DNA from: Bacteroidota bacterium
Lineage (GTDB): Bacteria > Bacteroidota > Bacteroidia > Bacteroidales > UBA1715
Reading direction: 5' to 3'
DNA: 64,000 nucleotides
Assembly (NCBI GenBank): GCA_009786075.1
Contig: WQTX01000003.1
Coordinates: 16,308-80,307, forward strand
A program made the position numbers and the translations under genes. The notes beneath the pieces were generated by a model that saw only the letters and a list, made by a program, of their open reading frames with translations, made no database searches and had not been told where the DNA came from. The number at the start of each line of letters is the position of its first letter. Position 1 is the first letter of the stretch. Shown piece after piece: positions 47,850 to 58,037 of this stretch.

Positions 47850-48791
47850 ATGGAAACAAATTCAAATCCGATTGATTGCTCAATTGTAGCTTCGGTTTAC
47901 AACGAAGAAGCCGGTATACAACTGTTTTACAACGCATTGAGCGAAGCAATGCAAAGTTTGAAAATAAGTTACGAAATTATTTTCGTAAACGACGGTAGTC
48001 GCGATAATAGTTTGCAGTTTTTGCAACAATTCGCCCGTACCGACAAAGCGATGCGAGTAATTGATTTTTCACGCAATTTCGGGCACGAAGCCGCCATGCT
48101 CGCCGGTGTAGACCACGCCAAGGGCAATGCAATTATTTGTATGGACAGCGACCTGCAACACCCGCCTGCGCTCATAGCCGAAATGTTACAAAAACACGCC
48201 GAAGGTTTCGATGTGGTAAATATGGTGCGCACCGATAGAAAAGATAGCAGCATGTTGCACAAAATGCGTTCAAAATTGTTTTATAAATTCATGAATGGTA
48301 TTTCTTCGGTAAAACTTGCCGAAAATGCTTCGGATTTTTTCTTGATTTCCCGTAAAGTGAGCAGTATTTTGCGTAGCGATTTTAGAGAACGAACACGGTT
48401 TTTGCGTGGAATTATTCAATTGGTGGGTTTTAACAAAACTACTATTGCCTACGTTGCACCTCCGCGAATTGCAGGCGAAAGTCATTATTCATTCATGAAA
48501 TTGCTTAAATTATCATTTACTGCGGTGTCGTCGTTTTCAAATGTTCCATTGCGTTTAGGTATTTTTGTTGGGTTGTTGTTTATTGGCGTAAGCGTGGCGT
48601 TGATTGTATATTCTATCGTAATGTGGTTGCTCGGCGAAACTATTCCCGGTTACACCACATTGATTACATTTATGAGCGCATTTGCCGGCATACAATTGTT
48701 TATAACCGGTTTGATTGGGCAATATATGAGTTATATTTTTGATGAAATAAAGGGGCGACCGATTTATATTGTGAATGAGATAATTGAGTAA
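47850..48791 (+). CDS. Glycosyltransferase family 2 (bactoprenol glucosyltransferase-like)
   Basis: CSIVASVYNEEAGIQLFYNAL, FVNDGSRDNSL, MDSDLQHPPALIAEML, two C-terminal TM helices. Confidence 0.92.
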   Translation: METNSNPIDCSIVASVYNEEAGIQLFYNALSEAMQSLKISYEIIFVNDGSRDNSLQFLQQFARTDKAMRVIDFSRNFGHEAAMLAGVDHAKGNAIICMDSDLQHPPALIAEMLQKHAEGFDVVNMVRTDRKDSSMLHKMRSKLFYKFMNGISSVKLAENASDFFLISRKVSSILRSDFRERTRFLRGIIQLVGFNKTTIAYVAPPRIAGESHYSFMKLLKLSFTAVSSFSNVPLRLGIFVGLLFIGVSVALIVYSIVMWLLGETIPGYTTLITFMSAFAGIQLFITGLIGQYMSYIFDEIKGRPIYIVNEIIE

Positions 48792-48819
48792 TTGAAAAGA
48801 TAAACGCTTCGCGATAAAG

Positions 48820-48845
48820 AGATAAATGCCTATGGCGATAAATTT
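48820..48845. repeat. Right 26-bp inverted repeat flanking a GT2 gene
   Basis: agataaatgcctatggcgataaattt. Confidence 0.92.
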
Positions 48846-50277
48846 ACCGGCGAAGCATAAATTCTTCCAACGTTTGGCTGTCGTCTGCCAGTACGCTTTT
48901 ACCGAAATATGTGGAAACAATCCAATGAACCCACGTCTTTTTTTCTGTTGGAACTTCAAACCAATAGAGGGTCTTTGTGGTGGCATTTACTCGCGGCACA
49001 CGCACGGGGTCGTCGGTGCTTTTTTCAATATAATTGTACAACCACAAAATTTCCGTCGATTCTTTTTTGGCGCGTCCGGTAAAAATATCTCCGGCAGCGT
49101 TTTTCAAATTGGTGGAAGTTGCAATTCCTAAAAACAAGCCCACGAGCAGGCAAGAATACGACAGTGATTTCGGAAAAATGGTTTTTCTCGCAAATCCGGA
49201 ATTTTTAATCATGTAAACAATTGACATAATACATACAATTGCCACAAAATAATTTGGCATTATTCCTCTAATTCTAAAATTATTTCCAAAAGAATACAAA
49301 ACAATTAAGCAACCGGAAAATAGTACTACCAATAATACAACTACTTTGACGTTCAGTAATTTTTCCGAGAAATAGCACATTCCAGCTTTTAAATTTTTAT
49401 AGAAAAACATGCCAAGCAACAAGAATAAAAACGGCAGATTGAAAATATGTTGCAATATGCCCGACCAAGAATATTGAAAACTGTAATACATACTCGACAA
49501 TAAACTGCTGTCCTCATGTATTGCCCTTTCGGCAGTGAGCCTGCCCAATGTGCCGGGCGAAAAAATTACGGCAAGCATTAAAACAAGCGAAGCGATTAAA
49601 AGAATTTTCGATGTTTTGCTGATTTTTTGTTTTTTCAGAACAGAATTTATAAAAAACACCAACACGGTAAGAAATGTTATTATAGCCCAATTTTCGTGCG
49701 AACCAGTAACAAGAAACAACAAAATGGGACTTGCAACGAGAAACAAAATATTTCTTTTTGCATTGAAATGCCTGAAAAACAGCCCCAACAGCAAGAAATA
49801 AAAAATTAAAGGAATGGTATATACAGTTGCCCCCGAATACCAATAAAATTGCCTAATATCCGGTGAAAAAAGGTAGAAAAAACTAATAAGAACTAACGAA
49901 AAAACAAAATTTTCCACTTTGTTTTTATTAAATGCATTGAAAAAATAATGTGCGCTTGCCAGCAAAAAAGTAACAATTGCAACGGGAAAGATTTTGGAAA
50001 AATATATGTTCATAAATGGTCGTCCGGGAAAAAGCATAAATAGCGGATTGGCAAAACGACCATTGTAGCCATCAAAATACCAATGCCAAATGCCTGCAAT
50101 ATAATTGTGGTGGGTGTAAAAAAACGAGTGGTGCATGTCGTCGCTTGCACCCGGAAGGTTGTAAAAAGAAATTATGATAAAAGGAAGTAGTATAATAATT
50201 CCCAAAATTGCTGTTGCAATTAATAGCGGTTTTTCGCCCGACAAGTGGGAAATAGATTTTTTGAATAATTGTAACAT
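48844..50277 (-). CDS. Multi-TM protein, DUF6056-like putative glycosyltransferase
   Basis: FYNLPGASDDMHHSFFYTHHNYIAGIWHWYFDGYNGRFANPLFMLF; about 10 hydrophobic segments. Confidence 0.65.
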   Translation of the reverse strand: MLQLFKKSISHLSGEKPLLIATAILGIIILLPFIIISFYNLPGASDDMHHSFFYTHHNYIAGIWHWYFDGYNGRFANPLFMLFPGRPFMNIYFSKIFPVAIVTFLLASAHYFFNAFNKNKVENFVFSLVLISFFYLFSPDIRQFYWYSGATVYTIPLIFYFLLLGLFFRHFNAKRNILFLVASPILLFLVTGSHENWAIITFLTVLVFFINSVLKKQKISKTSKILLIASLVLMLAVIFSPGTLGRLTAERAIHEDSSLLSSMYYSFQYSWSGILQHIFNLPFLFLLLGMFFYKNLKAGMCYFSEKLLNVKVVVLLVVLFSGCLIVLYSFGNNFRIRGIMPNYFVAIVCIMSIVYMIKNSGFARKTIFPKSLSYSCLLVGLFLGIATSTNLKNAAGDIFTGRAKKESTEILWLYNYIEKSTDDPVRVPRVNATTKTLYWFEVPTEKKTWVHWIVSTYFGKSVLADDSQTLEEFMLRR

Positions 50278-50343
50278 GATTATGTTCCGTTTTAAATTAC
50301 GGCAAAATTCGATTTTTTTTCCAACAAAACAAAATTTAATGTG

Positions 50344-50351
50344 TAAGTTTG
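50344..50351 (+). promoter_or_regulatory. Candidate Bacteroidota -7 element for the rsmF-like gene
   Basis: TAAGTTTG matches TAnnTTTG, only 7 bp before ATG 50359. Confidence 0.4.
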
Positions 50352-50358
50352 CAAGCAA

Positions 50359-51750
50359 ATGAATCTCGATTTACAAACATATTTTACCAACGAACTCCAA
50401 GGAATTACTTCGGGAGAGGAATTGTGCGCATCGTTGCAAACAACAAGCCCAACAAGTATTCGAGTAAATCCAAATAAAATAACACAAACGTTGTCTTTAG
50501 AGCAGGTGGCATGGTGCGAACAAGGCTACTATTTACCACAACGCCCAAAATTCACGCTCGACCCTGCGTTTCATGCCGGAGCATATTATGTGCAAGAGGC
50601 TTCTTCCATGTTTTTGGAGCAGATTGTAAAACCGTTGGCTGTTCGTCCGCTTAAAGTGCTCGATTTGTGTGCCGCTCCGGGTGGAAAATCAACGCAATTG
50701 ATTTCGCTTATGCAGCGTGGCAGCGTGCTTGTGGCAAATGAAGTGATTCAATCGAGGGCGCAGATTTTGTCGGAAAATCTCATCAAATGGGGGAAATCGA
50801 ATTGCGTAGTAACCAACAACGACCCCAAAGATTTCGGGTTTTTAGAAGGATTTTTCGATATTGTGGCGGTTGATGCGCCTTGTTCGGGTGAAGGAATGTT
50901 TCGCAAAGACCCTGCTGCTATCGGTGAATGGAGCGAGACACATGTGGATTTGTGCAGCAAACGCCAAACTCGCATTTTGTACGACATTTGGAATTGTGTG
51001 GCTCCGGGTGGAACTTTGATTTACAGCACCTGTACGTTCAATCAGAAAGAAAACGAAGATGTGATTGCCAATTTCCTGCAACAAACCGGAGCAGAATGTA
51101 AGCATATTCCGTTGCAAAAAGAATGGAATGTGGTAGAACACGAAAAAAACGGAGCCGTGTGTTACCGGTTTTTTCCACACAAAGTGCAGGGCGAGGGTTT
51201 TTGCGTAAGCGTTATACAAAAACTTGCCGGTAAAGAATTTGAACCGCCGCGTAAACAGGCGCAAAGCAAGGCAATATCTATTATTCCACAAAAAAACAGA
51301 CTTCATTATTCCAATTTGGTAAACGACGAAAGTGTGGTATATGAACGGCACGCGGGAATAATATGGTCGTTTTCAAAAGAATATCGCAAATTTTTGCTCG
51401 ATATTTTTGCACATTGCCGAGTGGTGCATGCCGGTATTCCGCTGGTAGAAACTATTGGGCACAAACTCAATCCCCTGCCCGGATTGGCATTTGCAAGCAG
51501 TTTCAATCAAACTATTTTACCAAAATACGAGATTGATTTACCAATCGCCCTACGTTATTTTAAAAAAGAAGCATTGACACTCGAAAATTTGCCGTCGAAA
51601 GGCTGGATACATCTTGTATATAAAGGTATTTCAATAGGCTTTGTTAAAAACATTGGGAATAGAGCGAATAATCCCTACCCTGCGGCGTGGGCTATTAAAA
51701 TGAATTTGCAGGAGGAATTGATGTGGTCGGTTGTCAATATGCCAATGTGA
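50359..51750 (+). CDS. RsmF/NOL1-NOP2-Sun family rRNA cytosine-C5 methyltransferase
   Basis: VLDLCAAPGGKSTQLISLM, VDAPCSGEGMFRKDPAAIGEW, LIYSTCTFNQKENEDVI. Confidence 0.92.
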   Translation: MNLDLQTYFTNELQGITSGEELCASLQTTSPTSIRVNPNKITQTLSLEQVAWCEQGYYLPQRPKFTLDPAFHAGAYYVQEASSMFLEQIVKPLAVRPLKVLDLCAAPGGKSTQLISLMQRGSVLVANEVIQSRAQILSENLIKWGKSNCVVTNNDPKDFGFLEGFFDIVAVDAPCSGEGMFRKDPAAIGEWSETHVDLCSKRQTRILYDIWNCVAPGGTLIYSTCTFNQKENEDVIANFLQQTGAECKHIPLQKEWNVVEHEKNGAVCYRFFPHKVQGEGFCVSVIQKLAGKEFEPPRKQAQSKAISIIPQKNRLHYSNLVNDESVVYERHAGIIWSFSKEYRKFLLDIFAHCRVVHAGIPLVETIGHKLNPLPGLAFASSFNQTILPKYEIDLPIALRYFKKEALTLENLPSKGWIHLVYKGISIGFVKNIGNRANNPYPAAWAIKMNLQEELMWSVVNMPM

Positions 51751-51873
51751 TAATGTGCCAATAAGTTAATGTGCCAATGTGCCAATAAGTCAATTGGCTG
51801 ACGCACAAATTTATTTTATTGGCACATTGGCATATTATCACATTGGCATATTGGCACATTGGCATATTCAAAA
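51737..51873. repeat. Palindromic word array, family E, overlapping the 3' end of the rsmF-like gene
   Basis: caatatgccaatgtgataatgtgccaataagttaatgtgccaatgtgccaataag... mirrored by ...ttattggcacattggcatattatcacattggcatattggcacattggcatattc. Confidence 0.92.
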
Positions 51874-51958
51874 ACATTTTCCAAAAACCCTATTTCATTA
51901 CAAAAAAAAATGTTTCTTTGCAAAATTATTGTAACCATCAGAGATATACGTAAGCACT

Positions 51959-53377
51959 ATGAAAAACACCTATTTTAATTTGATTGAACAAAGTTTTTAC
52001 TTTCCCCAAGAAGGTTTCGACCTCCGCGACGGTTTTTTATCGTTTCAAGGCGTGTCGTTAAAATATTTGATTGACAAATATGAAACTCCGTTCAGGTTTA
52101 TTTATTTGCCGAAAATTGGCGAACAAATTAAAAAGGCGCGCAATCTTTTCAATAAAGCTATAAAATATTATAACTACAAAGGGTCGTATCAATATTGCTA
52201 TTGCACCAAATGCAATCACTTTTATCACGTGATAAACGAAGCATTGAAACACAATGTGAATTTGGAAACCTCGTCGTCGTTCGACATTGATTTGATACTG
52301 AAATTGTATCAAGAAAAAAAGGTTGATAAATCGTTGATTGTTATTCACAACGGTTACAAAACCGAAGATTATTTGAAAAAAATAATCCTTTTGCGTGATT
52401 TGGGTTTCAAAAACACCACCACTATTTTAGATAGCACCGAAGAATTGAACCGTTTGGAAAAAGTGCTGGGACGCAAAAAAATTCAAATCGGTTTGCGCAT
52501 GGCAATCGACGAGGAATCGCAATCGGCATATTATACTTCACGATTAGGCATTCGCCACAACGAAATTGTGCATTTTTACAACAAACGCATAAAAAACAAA
52601 AAGAATTTGGAACTCAAAATGTTGCATTTCTTTGTAGATTCGGGCATAAAAGACAGTTTGTACTATTGGGGCGAATTTCAAAAAGCATTGAAATTGTACA
52701 TTAATTTGAAAAAACAATGCGAAAGTTTGGATTCATTCGATTTGGGCGGCGGTTTTCCTATTCGCAACCATTTGGGATTTGAGTACGATTACGAATATAT
52801 GATAGGCGAAATTATTAAGAACATAAAAGAAGCCTGCGCCAAAGAAAAAATAAGCGACCCGCACATTTACACCGAATTTGGTAAATATACCGTGGGCGAA
52901 AGCGGTGCAATCATATTCAAAGTACTCGAACAAAAGCAACAAAACGATACCGAAAGTTGGTACATCATAAACAATAGTTTGATGAACACCATTCCCGATG
53001 CGTGGTCAATTCACGAGAAATTTATTTTGCTGCCTATCAACAAATGGGACAACGAATACAAACGGGTAAACATTGGCGGCATTAGCTGCGACCACTCCGA
53101 TTATTACAATTCCGAAGATTTAAACCAAGAAGTAATGCTCCCGGCATATTCCGAACGGGAAAAAGACCCCCTTTATATTGGCTTTTTCCACACCGGCGCA
53201 TATCAAGATTCCATAAGCGGTTATGGCGGTATAAAACACTGCTTAATTCCTTCGCCCAAACACATTATAATCGACCGTGATGAAACCGGTAATATTATAG
53301 ATTATGTGTATCGTGAGGAGCAGTCGGCTGATGCTATGTTTAAGATTTTGGGGTATAATCGGGAGGAGAATAATTAA
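51959..53377 (+). CDS. Fold-type III PLP decarboxylase, arginine decarboxylase-like
   Basis: YQYCYCTKCNHFYHVINEALKHNVNLETSSSFDIDLI, DLGGGFPIRNHLGFEYDYEYM, YTEFGKYTVGESG, GFFHTGAYQDSISGYGGIKHCL. Confidence 0.8.
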   Translation: MKNTYFNLIEQSFYFPQEGFDLRDGFLSFQGVSLKYLIDKYETPFRFIYLPKIGEQIKKARNLFNKAIKYYNYKGSYQYCYCTKCNHFYHVINEALKHNVNLETSSSFDIDLILKLYQEKKVDKSLIVIHNGYKTEDYLKKIILLRDLGFKNTTTILDSTEELNRLEKVLGRKKIQIGLRMAIDEESQSAYYTSRLGIRHNEIVHFYNKRIKNKKNLELKMLHFFVDSGIKDSLYYWGEFQKALKLYINLKKQCESLDSFDLGGGFPIRNHLGFEYDYEYMIGEIIKNIKEACAKEKISDPHIYTEFGKYTVGESGAIIFKVLEQKQQNDTESWYIINNSLMNTIPDAWSIHEKFILLPINKWDNEYKRVNIGGISCDHSDYYNSEDLNQEVMLPAYSEREKDPLYIGFFHTGAYQDSISGYGGIKHCLIPSPKHIIIDRDETGNIIDYVYREEQSADAMFKILGYNREENN

Positions 53378-53379
53378 TA

Positions 53380-54390
53380 TTATTTTACAACCCCTTCATT
53401 AATCAAATACTCCGCAATCTGCACCGCATTTAGCGCAGCACCTTTACGAATTTGGTCGCTTACGCACCAGAATGTAATACCATTGGGATTAGCCAAATCT
53501 TTACGAATACGCCCCACATACACATCGTCTTTTCCGGCAAGGTTAAACGGCATTGGGTATTCTTTTCCGGCAGGATTGTCAATCACGGTAATTCCTTGCA
53601 TTTTTTCGCACTCGGCGCGGAAGGCTTCGGGCGATACGGGTTCTACGGTTTCTGCCCAAATTGATTCGCTATGTGCACGCATTACCGGTACACGCACGGT
53701 GGTTGCGCTCACTTGAATGTCGGAGTGCATAATTTTGCGCGTTTCGTTAAACATTTTCATTTCTTCTTTGGTGTAGCCGTTGTCGGTAAACACATCGATA
53801 TGCGGAATTACATTGAACAAAATTTGGTGTGCAAATTTTTCAACGGTCAATTCTTTTCCGGCAACAAAATCTTTCACTTGTTGTTCCAATTCTGCCATAC
53901 CCATAGCTCCTGCACCGCTCGCCGATTGGTACGAAGAAACGTGAACACGGGTAATGTGCGATAAATTTTCAAGAGCTTTTAACGCTACCACCATTTGAAT
54001 TGTGGTGCAATTTGGGTTGGCAATAATGCGGCGAGGCGCATTTTTTGCATCGGCGGCATTTACTTCGGGCACTACAAGCGGTACATCTTCGTCCATACGG
54101 AATGCGCTTGAGTTGTCAATCATAATTGCGCCGTATTTTGTAATTGTGTCGGCAAACTCTTTTGAAGTGCTTGCGCCTGCCGATGTTAGGGCTATATCTA
54201 CATCTTTAAAATCGTCGTTGTGTTGTAATTCCTTCACGGTGTAGGTTTTGCCTTTTACCGTGTAGGTTTTGCCAGCACTCCGTGCCGAACCAAATAATAC
54301 TAACTCATCATAAGCAAGATTGCGAGTTTCGAATATTCGCAAAAATTCTTGTCCTACGGCGCCACTTACGCCAACGATTGCAATTTTCAT
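53380..54390 (-). CDS. asd: Aspartate-semialdehyde dehydrogenase
   Basis: [70 protein letters not shown]. Confidence 0.95.
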   Translation of the reverse strand: MKIAIVGVSGAVGQEFLRIFETRNLAYDELVLFGSARSAGKTYTVKGKTYTVKELQHNDDFKDVDIALTSAGASTSKEFADTITKYGAIMIDNSSAFRMDEDVPLVVPEVNAADAKNAPRRIIANPNCTTIQMVVALKALENLSHITRVHVSSYQSASGAGAMGMAELEQQVKDFVAGKELTVEKFAHQILFNVIPHIDVFTDNGYTKEEMKMFNETRKIMHSDIQVSATTVRVPVMRAHSESIWAETVEPVSPEAFRAECEKMQGITVIDNPAGKEYPMPFNLAGKDDVYVGRIRKDLANPNGITFWCVSDQIRKGAALNAVQIAEYLINEGVVK

Positions 54391-54448
54391 TTTCAATTTA
54401 TTTTTTAATTTTACAAAAAATTTTACACCACAAAAATATACTTTTCTT

Positions 54449-56884
54449 ATGAAAATAAAAATCGTTCTTACATTTTCTCTTTGTTTTTTTATATATCATG
54501 CTTCGGCGCAGTTTTTTTGCGAAGATTTTTCATTGTCGAAAATTCCCACAGCCTATTCCACCGGCTCGTTTGAGGGCAACAATAAACTTGTGTGGAATTA
54601 CGTAAACGCGCGAGGCAATCAAAAAACCACAGCGAGCAACAATGCCGCCATAAGCCTGAACAAAGCCGCTAATGCTTGTGTGTTTTCCGATACCATTCGC
54701 AACGGTATTCGCTCGCTTTCGTTTGAATGGGAGCAGACTTTAACCACCAATTGCGCAGCCAATGTGTATATCAACGATAGTTGCGTGGGGGTTTTGGTTT
54801 CTACGGCTCAACAAAAAATTACACAATATTTTGAACTCGACGGCATCAATATTCCTGGCGACTGCGTGATACGAATTGCGCAACAAAAATCCACTTCGGG
54901 GCAAATAACTATTGATAATATTTGCTTTGAATATGCCGAAAAACCTCTTTTCCCGTTTGAATTAAAACAAGTGGAACAAACGGAAGAACAAATAAAACTT
55001 ACCTATAATTATGCTGTTTCGCAAGCAACTATTTACACGCAACCAGTGGAGTTTTTATCTTCACTATTTATTGATAGCACAGATATTTCCATACAATTGA
55101 ATAGTGCGCTTTGCGGCGAATTTTCAATTTATATTACCAATGTGTGCGATACAAGCGTAATTGCACGTTGCGCGCCCGACACTTCGTGGACAATCACGCA
55201 ATTTGCCCCAATTCAGGCAAACGATATTGTGTTCAGCGAAATTATGATTGCGCCTTCCGCCGAATATGGACTGCCCAATTATGAATATATTGAACTGTAT
55301 AATAGGAGTAATTGCATTGTGCAACTTGCAGATTTAGAGCTGATTGTAGGGTTAAATGCCTATTCGTTGCCGGATTATATTTTACAGCCGCAGTCGTTTG
55401 TGTATATTATTTCAAATAATGCTGCGGTGCACATTTCCTCGCCCGAAAATGTGTGTTTTATACGCTCATTTCCTGCATTGCACAACACTTCGCAAACGCT
55501 TGCGTTGCGAAGCCCCCTCCCGACCTCCCCCTCAATGGGAGGAGAAATACAAGACAAACAACTGATAACCTCACTCACGTATAGCAACGAATGGTACGGC
55601 TCGGCGTTTAAAAAGCAACAGGGCGGTTGGAGTATCGAAAAAATCGACCTCAACAATCTTTCGGAATTACCCACAAATTGGCGGGCAAGCGAAAGTTACA
55701 AAGGCGGCACGCCGGGGGCGGCAAATTCCGTTGCGGCGCATAATCCCGACAGAACAGAGCCACGCATAGAAACGGTTTTTGTGCTGAACGACACAACTTT
55801 GTACATTACCGTCAACAAAGCTCTTCCTATCGAAAAAGTATTCGAAAGCTGTTCGTTTTCAGACGGTAATTTCTTTCGCAGCATGGAACATACCGATTAC
55901 AAAGCAACAAAATTTACGGCAAAACTTGCCAATCCGTTGGAACGAGGCGTGTTGTATCGATTATTTATTGATTTAAGTGATTTTGCAGGAAATTTTGGAA
56001 CACAAGAGTATATTGATTTTGCCTTTGCCGATAGTTTATTCAAACGCAATGCCGTGATTTTCACAGAAATACTCTTTCACACTTCGGTGCAGAACGAAAA
56101 ATTTATAGAATTGTACAACAACTCCAATTCTTATTTTAATTTCGCCGAAATGTATTTAACCAACATTGACACAGCCAACAACGATTTGAAAACCATGTAT
56201 AAATTAAGCAATGAGCCGCTTTTATTTCCACCGCATACATACGCCGTTGTCAGCCGTAACGCTGCACTGTTGCAGGCGCAAAGCGATTGTTTCGGCAAAG
56301 CGCTATTTATACAGCCGGCAAATATGCCAAGTTTGGCGCAAACGAAAGGAACCTTGCTTTTGGCAAATAAATGGGGGCAAACGATTGACTCGCTGTGTTA
56401 TTTTGCAACGTGGCATTCGCCTTATTTGGCATCAAAAATTGATGTCTCGCTTGAACGGTTGGATTTTCAAAAACCGGCTCATTCGGCAAGCAATTGGCAT
56501 TCGGCAGCATTGAATTCTGAACGGAATCACAGCGCAGGTTGCGAAAATTCGCATACTCTGAGCGGAGCAAGTTCAAACGGTTTCTCGCTCGAAAAACCAA
56601 ACGTGCACCCCGCCGAACCTTTGTATGAACAAGCAATTATCAATTATTCGCTGCCTTTCGACGAAACGCACACACTTACAATCCGTATATTTTCGTCATC
56701 GGGGCAATTGATAAAAACCCTCGCCAACAATCAAATTCCGGCTTCCGAAGGCAGTATTACATGGGATTGCACAAACAACAACAATGAACTTGTTGATGCA
56801 GGTATTTATATTGTTGCTATTGAATTGTTTCGCAATGGGAAAAAACACACGAGCGAAAGACTTGTGTGTACGGTGCTGCGGTAA
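54449..56884 (+). CDS. Exported protein with lamin-tail-like domains and FlgD-like C-terminus; carries an in-frame repeat
   Basis: Signal peptide; [57 protein letters not shown]-terminus [42 protein letters not shown]. Confidence 0.8.
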   Translation: MKIKIVLTFSLCFFIYHASAQFFCEDFSLSKIPTAYSTGSFEGNNKLVWNYVNARGNQKTTASNNAAISLNKAANACVFSDTIRNGIRSLSFEWEQTLTTNCAANVYINDSCVGVLVSTAQQKITQYFELDGINIPGDCVIRIAQQKSTSGQITIDNICFEYAEKPLFPFELKQVEQTEEQIKLTYNYAVSQATIYTQPVEFLSSLFIDSTDISIQLNSALCGEFSIYITNVCDTSVIARCAPDTSWTITQFAPIQANDIVFSEIMIAPSAEYGLPNYEYIELYNRSNCIVQLADLELIVGLNAYSLPDYILQPQSFVYIISNNAAVHISSPENVCFIRSFPALHNTSQTLALRSPLPTSPSMGGEIQDKQLITSLTYSNEWYGSAFKKQQGGWSIEKIDLNNLSELPTNWRASESYKGGTPGAANSVAAHNPDRTEPRIETVFVLNDTTLYITVNKALPIEKVFESCSFSDGNFFRSMEHTDYKATKFTAKLANPLERGVLYRLFIDLSDFAGNFGTQEYIDFAFADSLFKRNAVIFTEILFHTSVQNEKFIELYNNSNSYFNFAEMYLTNIDTANNDLKTMYKLSNEPLLFPPHTYAVVSRNAALLQAQSDCFGKALFIQPANMPSLAQTKGTLLLANKWGQTIDSLCYFATWHSPYLASKIDVSLERLDFQKPAHSASNWHSAALNSERNHSAGCENSHTLSGASSNGFSLEKPNVHPAEPLYEQAIINYSLPFDETHTLTIRIFSSSGQLIKTLANNQIPASEGSITWDCTNNNNELVDAGIYIVAIELFRNGKKHTSERLVCTVLR
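55507..55549. repeat. Half-copy of family A read in frame inside the lamin-tail-like protein
   Basis: cgaagccccctcccgacctccccctcaatgggaggagaaata encodes [14 protein letters not shown]. Confidence 0.85.
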
Positions 56885-56955
56885 CAAGCACCGTAGCCTT
56901 AGCTCAACGGGGGAAAATTTATACAATATTCAAAATAGTACCAACCGTGTACTCC

Positions 56956-57876
56956 CTATTTCAATGTCTCAATTTCTTTCAGCGAAAGTCCGGTTATTTG
57001 AGAAATGGTTTCTACCGATAAACCAGCTCGTAAACTGTTGCGGACAACTTCAAAACGTTCTTCAACTCGCCCAATAGCTTCGCCCTCCGCCTTTGCCGTA
57101 TCTATACTATTCTGCAAATCTCGAAGTCCTTCCGCACGTCCCTCCGCCTTAGCCGTATCTATACTATTCTGCAAATCTCTGTACGAATTTAAACTGTCAA
57201 TATAATCTTGATATTCATCTTCGGTTAATTTCGCTATCTCGGCTACCGAAAACATCTTCTCGAAAATGCGTTCGCGTAGTTTGTCGGGAATATTCTCTAA
57301 TCGTTTCAGATTTTTCAATACATACATCCACTTTTCAAAACGTGTTTCCAACTCTTCGGCACTCTTGGTAAATTTCGGCATTTCCAAGTAGATAAAGGTC
57401 AACTTATCGTAAAAAATCTTGTGCGTTTCAATATCTGTCAGCATTACATCGTAACGGTACTTTTCTGTATTATGCTTGTCTTCATCAAATACAAAATTCA
57501 AAATCGCAATCGTATATATTGCCTTCAATTCAAAACTCCAATCGCCCGGAATAGCTTGTTGAACTATCGGGAATGTGCTGTAATACAACGTTCGGTCTTT
57601 AAAAAATGTCTGTTTCGTTTTTTGAAGTTCTACGATAAATTTCTCACCTTTTTCGTTTTCACAATAAAGGTCAAAAACTGCTTTACGCGATTCTTCCGAA
57701 ATACCTAATCGCTCTGTTTTTAAATACGATAACGATACAATTTTACCTTCTTCCGTATGAAGAAGTTCATTCAAAAAATCCAACAACAATTCTTTATTAC
57801 ACTCTTCTCCGAATAATTTCTTAAAACCAAAATCGGTAAAAGGGTCTATGTATCTGTCTTTCAATCTTTCTTGCAT
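56956..57876 (-). CDS. Rpn-family recombination-promoting nuclease / PD-(D/E)XK transposase-like protein
   Basis: YIDPFTDFGFKKLFGEECNKELLLDFLNELL, RKAVFDLYCENEKGEKFIVELQKTKQTFFKDRTLYYST. Confidence 0.9.
   Translation of the reverse strand: MQERLKDRYIDPFTDFGFKKLFGEECNKELLLDFLNELLHTEEGKIVSLSYLKTERLGISEESRKAVFDLYCENEKGEKFIVELQKTKQTFFKDRTLYYSTFPIVQQAIPGDWSFELKAIYTIAILNFVFDEDKHNTEKYRYDVMLTDIETHKIFYDKLTFIYLEMPKFTKSAEELETRFEKWMYVLKNLKRLENIPDKLRERIFEKMFSVAEIAKLTEDEYQDYIDSLNSYRDLQNSIDTAKAEGRAEGLRDLQNSIDTAKAEGEAIGRVEERFEVVRNSLRAGLSVETISQITGLSLKEIETLK
57083..57178. repeat. 57-bp-period coding tandem repeat in the Rpn-family gene
   Basis: ccctccgcctttgccgtatctatactattctgcaaatct recurs 57 bp later with one substitution; encodes DLQNSIDTAKAEG. 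Confidence 0.92.
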
Positions 57877-57982
57877 GGTCGGTATGTTTTATTGTACGAT
57901 GCAAATATACAATATTTTTATTTGTGCGAAAGCGCGAAAAGCACGAAAGGGCGAATTTTTGCTGCAAAGGTAAATTTTTAAT

Positions 57983-58015
57983 CCCCGTTCAGCGGCGATG
58001 CAACCGCGCCGTTGC
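57983..58015. repeat. Short palindromic element related to the outer arms at 59802-59980
   Basis: ccccgttcagcggcgatgcaaccgcgccgttgc. Confidence 0.6.
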
Positions 58016-58037
58016 TTTATCATTACAGGTTTTACTA

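Noticed and set aside
51737-51873. Possible CRISPR-like array
   Set aside because: Repeats are 7-9 nt contiguous words with palindromic symmetry; no 25-40 bp repeats, no unique spacers and no cas genes in the window.
56956-57876. Active transposon with terminal repeats around the Rpn-family gene
   Set aside because: No matching terminal inverted repeats or target duplications could be seen at the gene borders; family members are often stand-alone.
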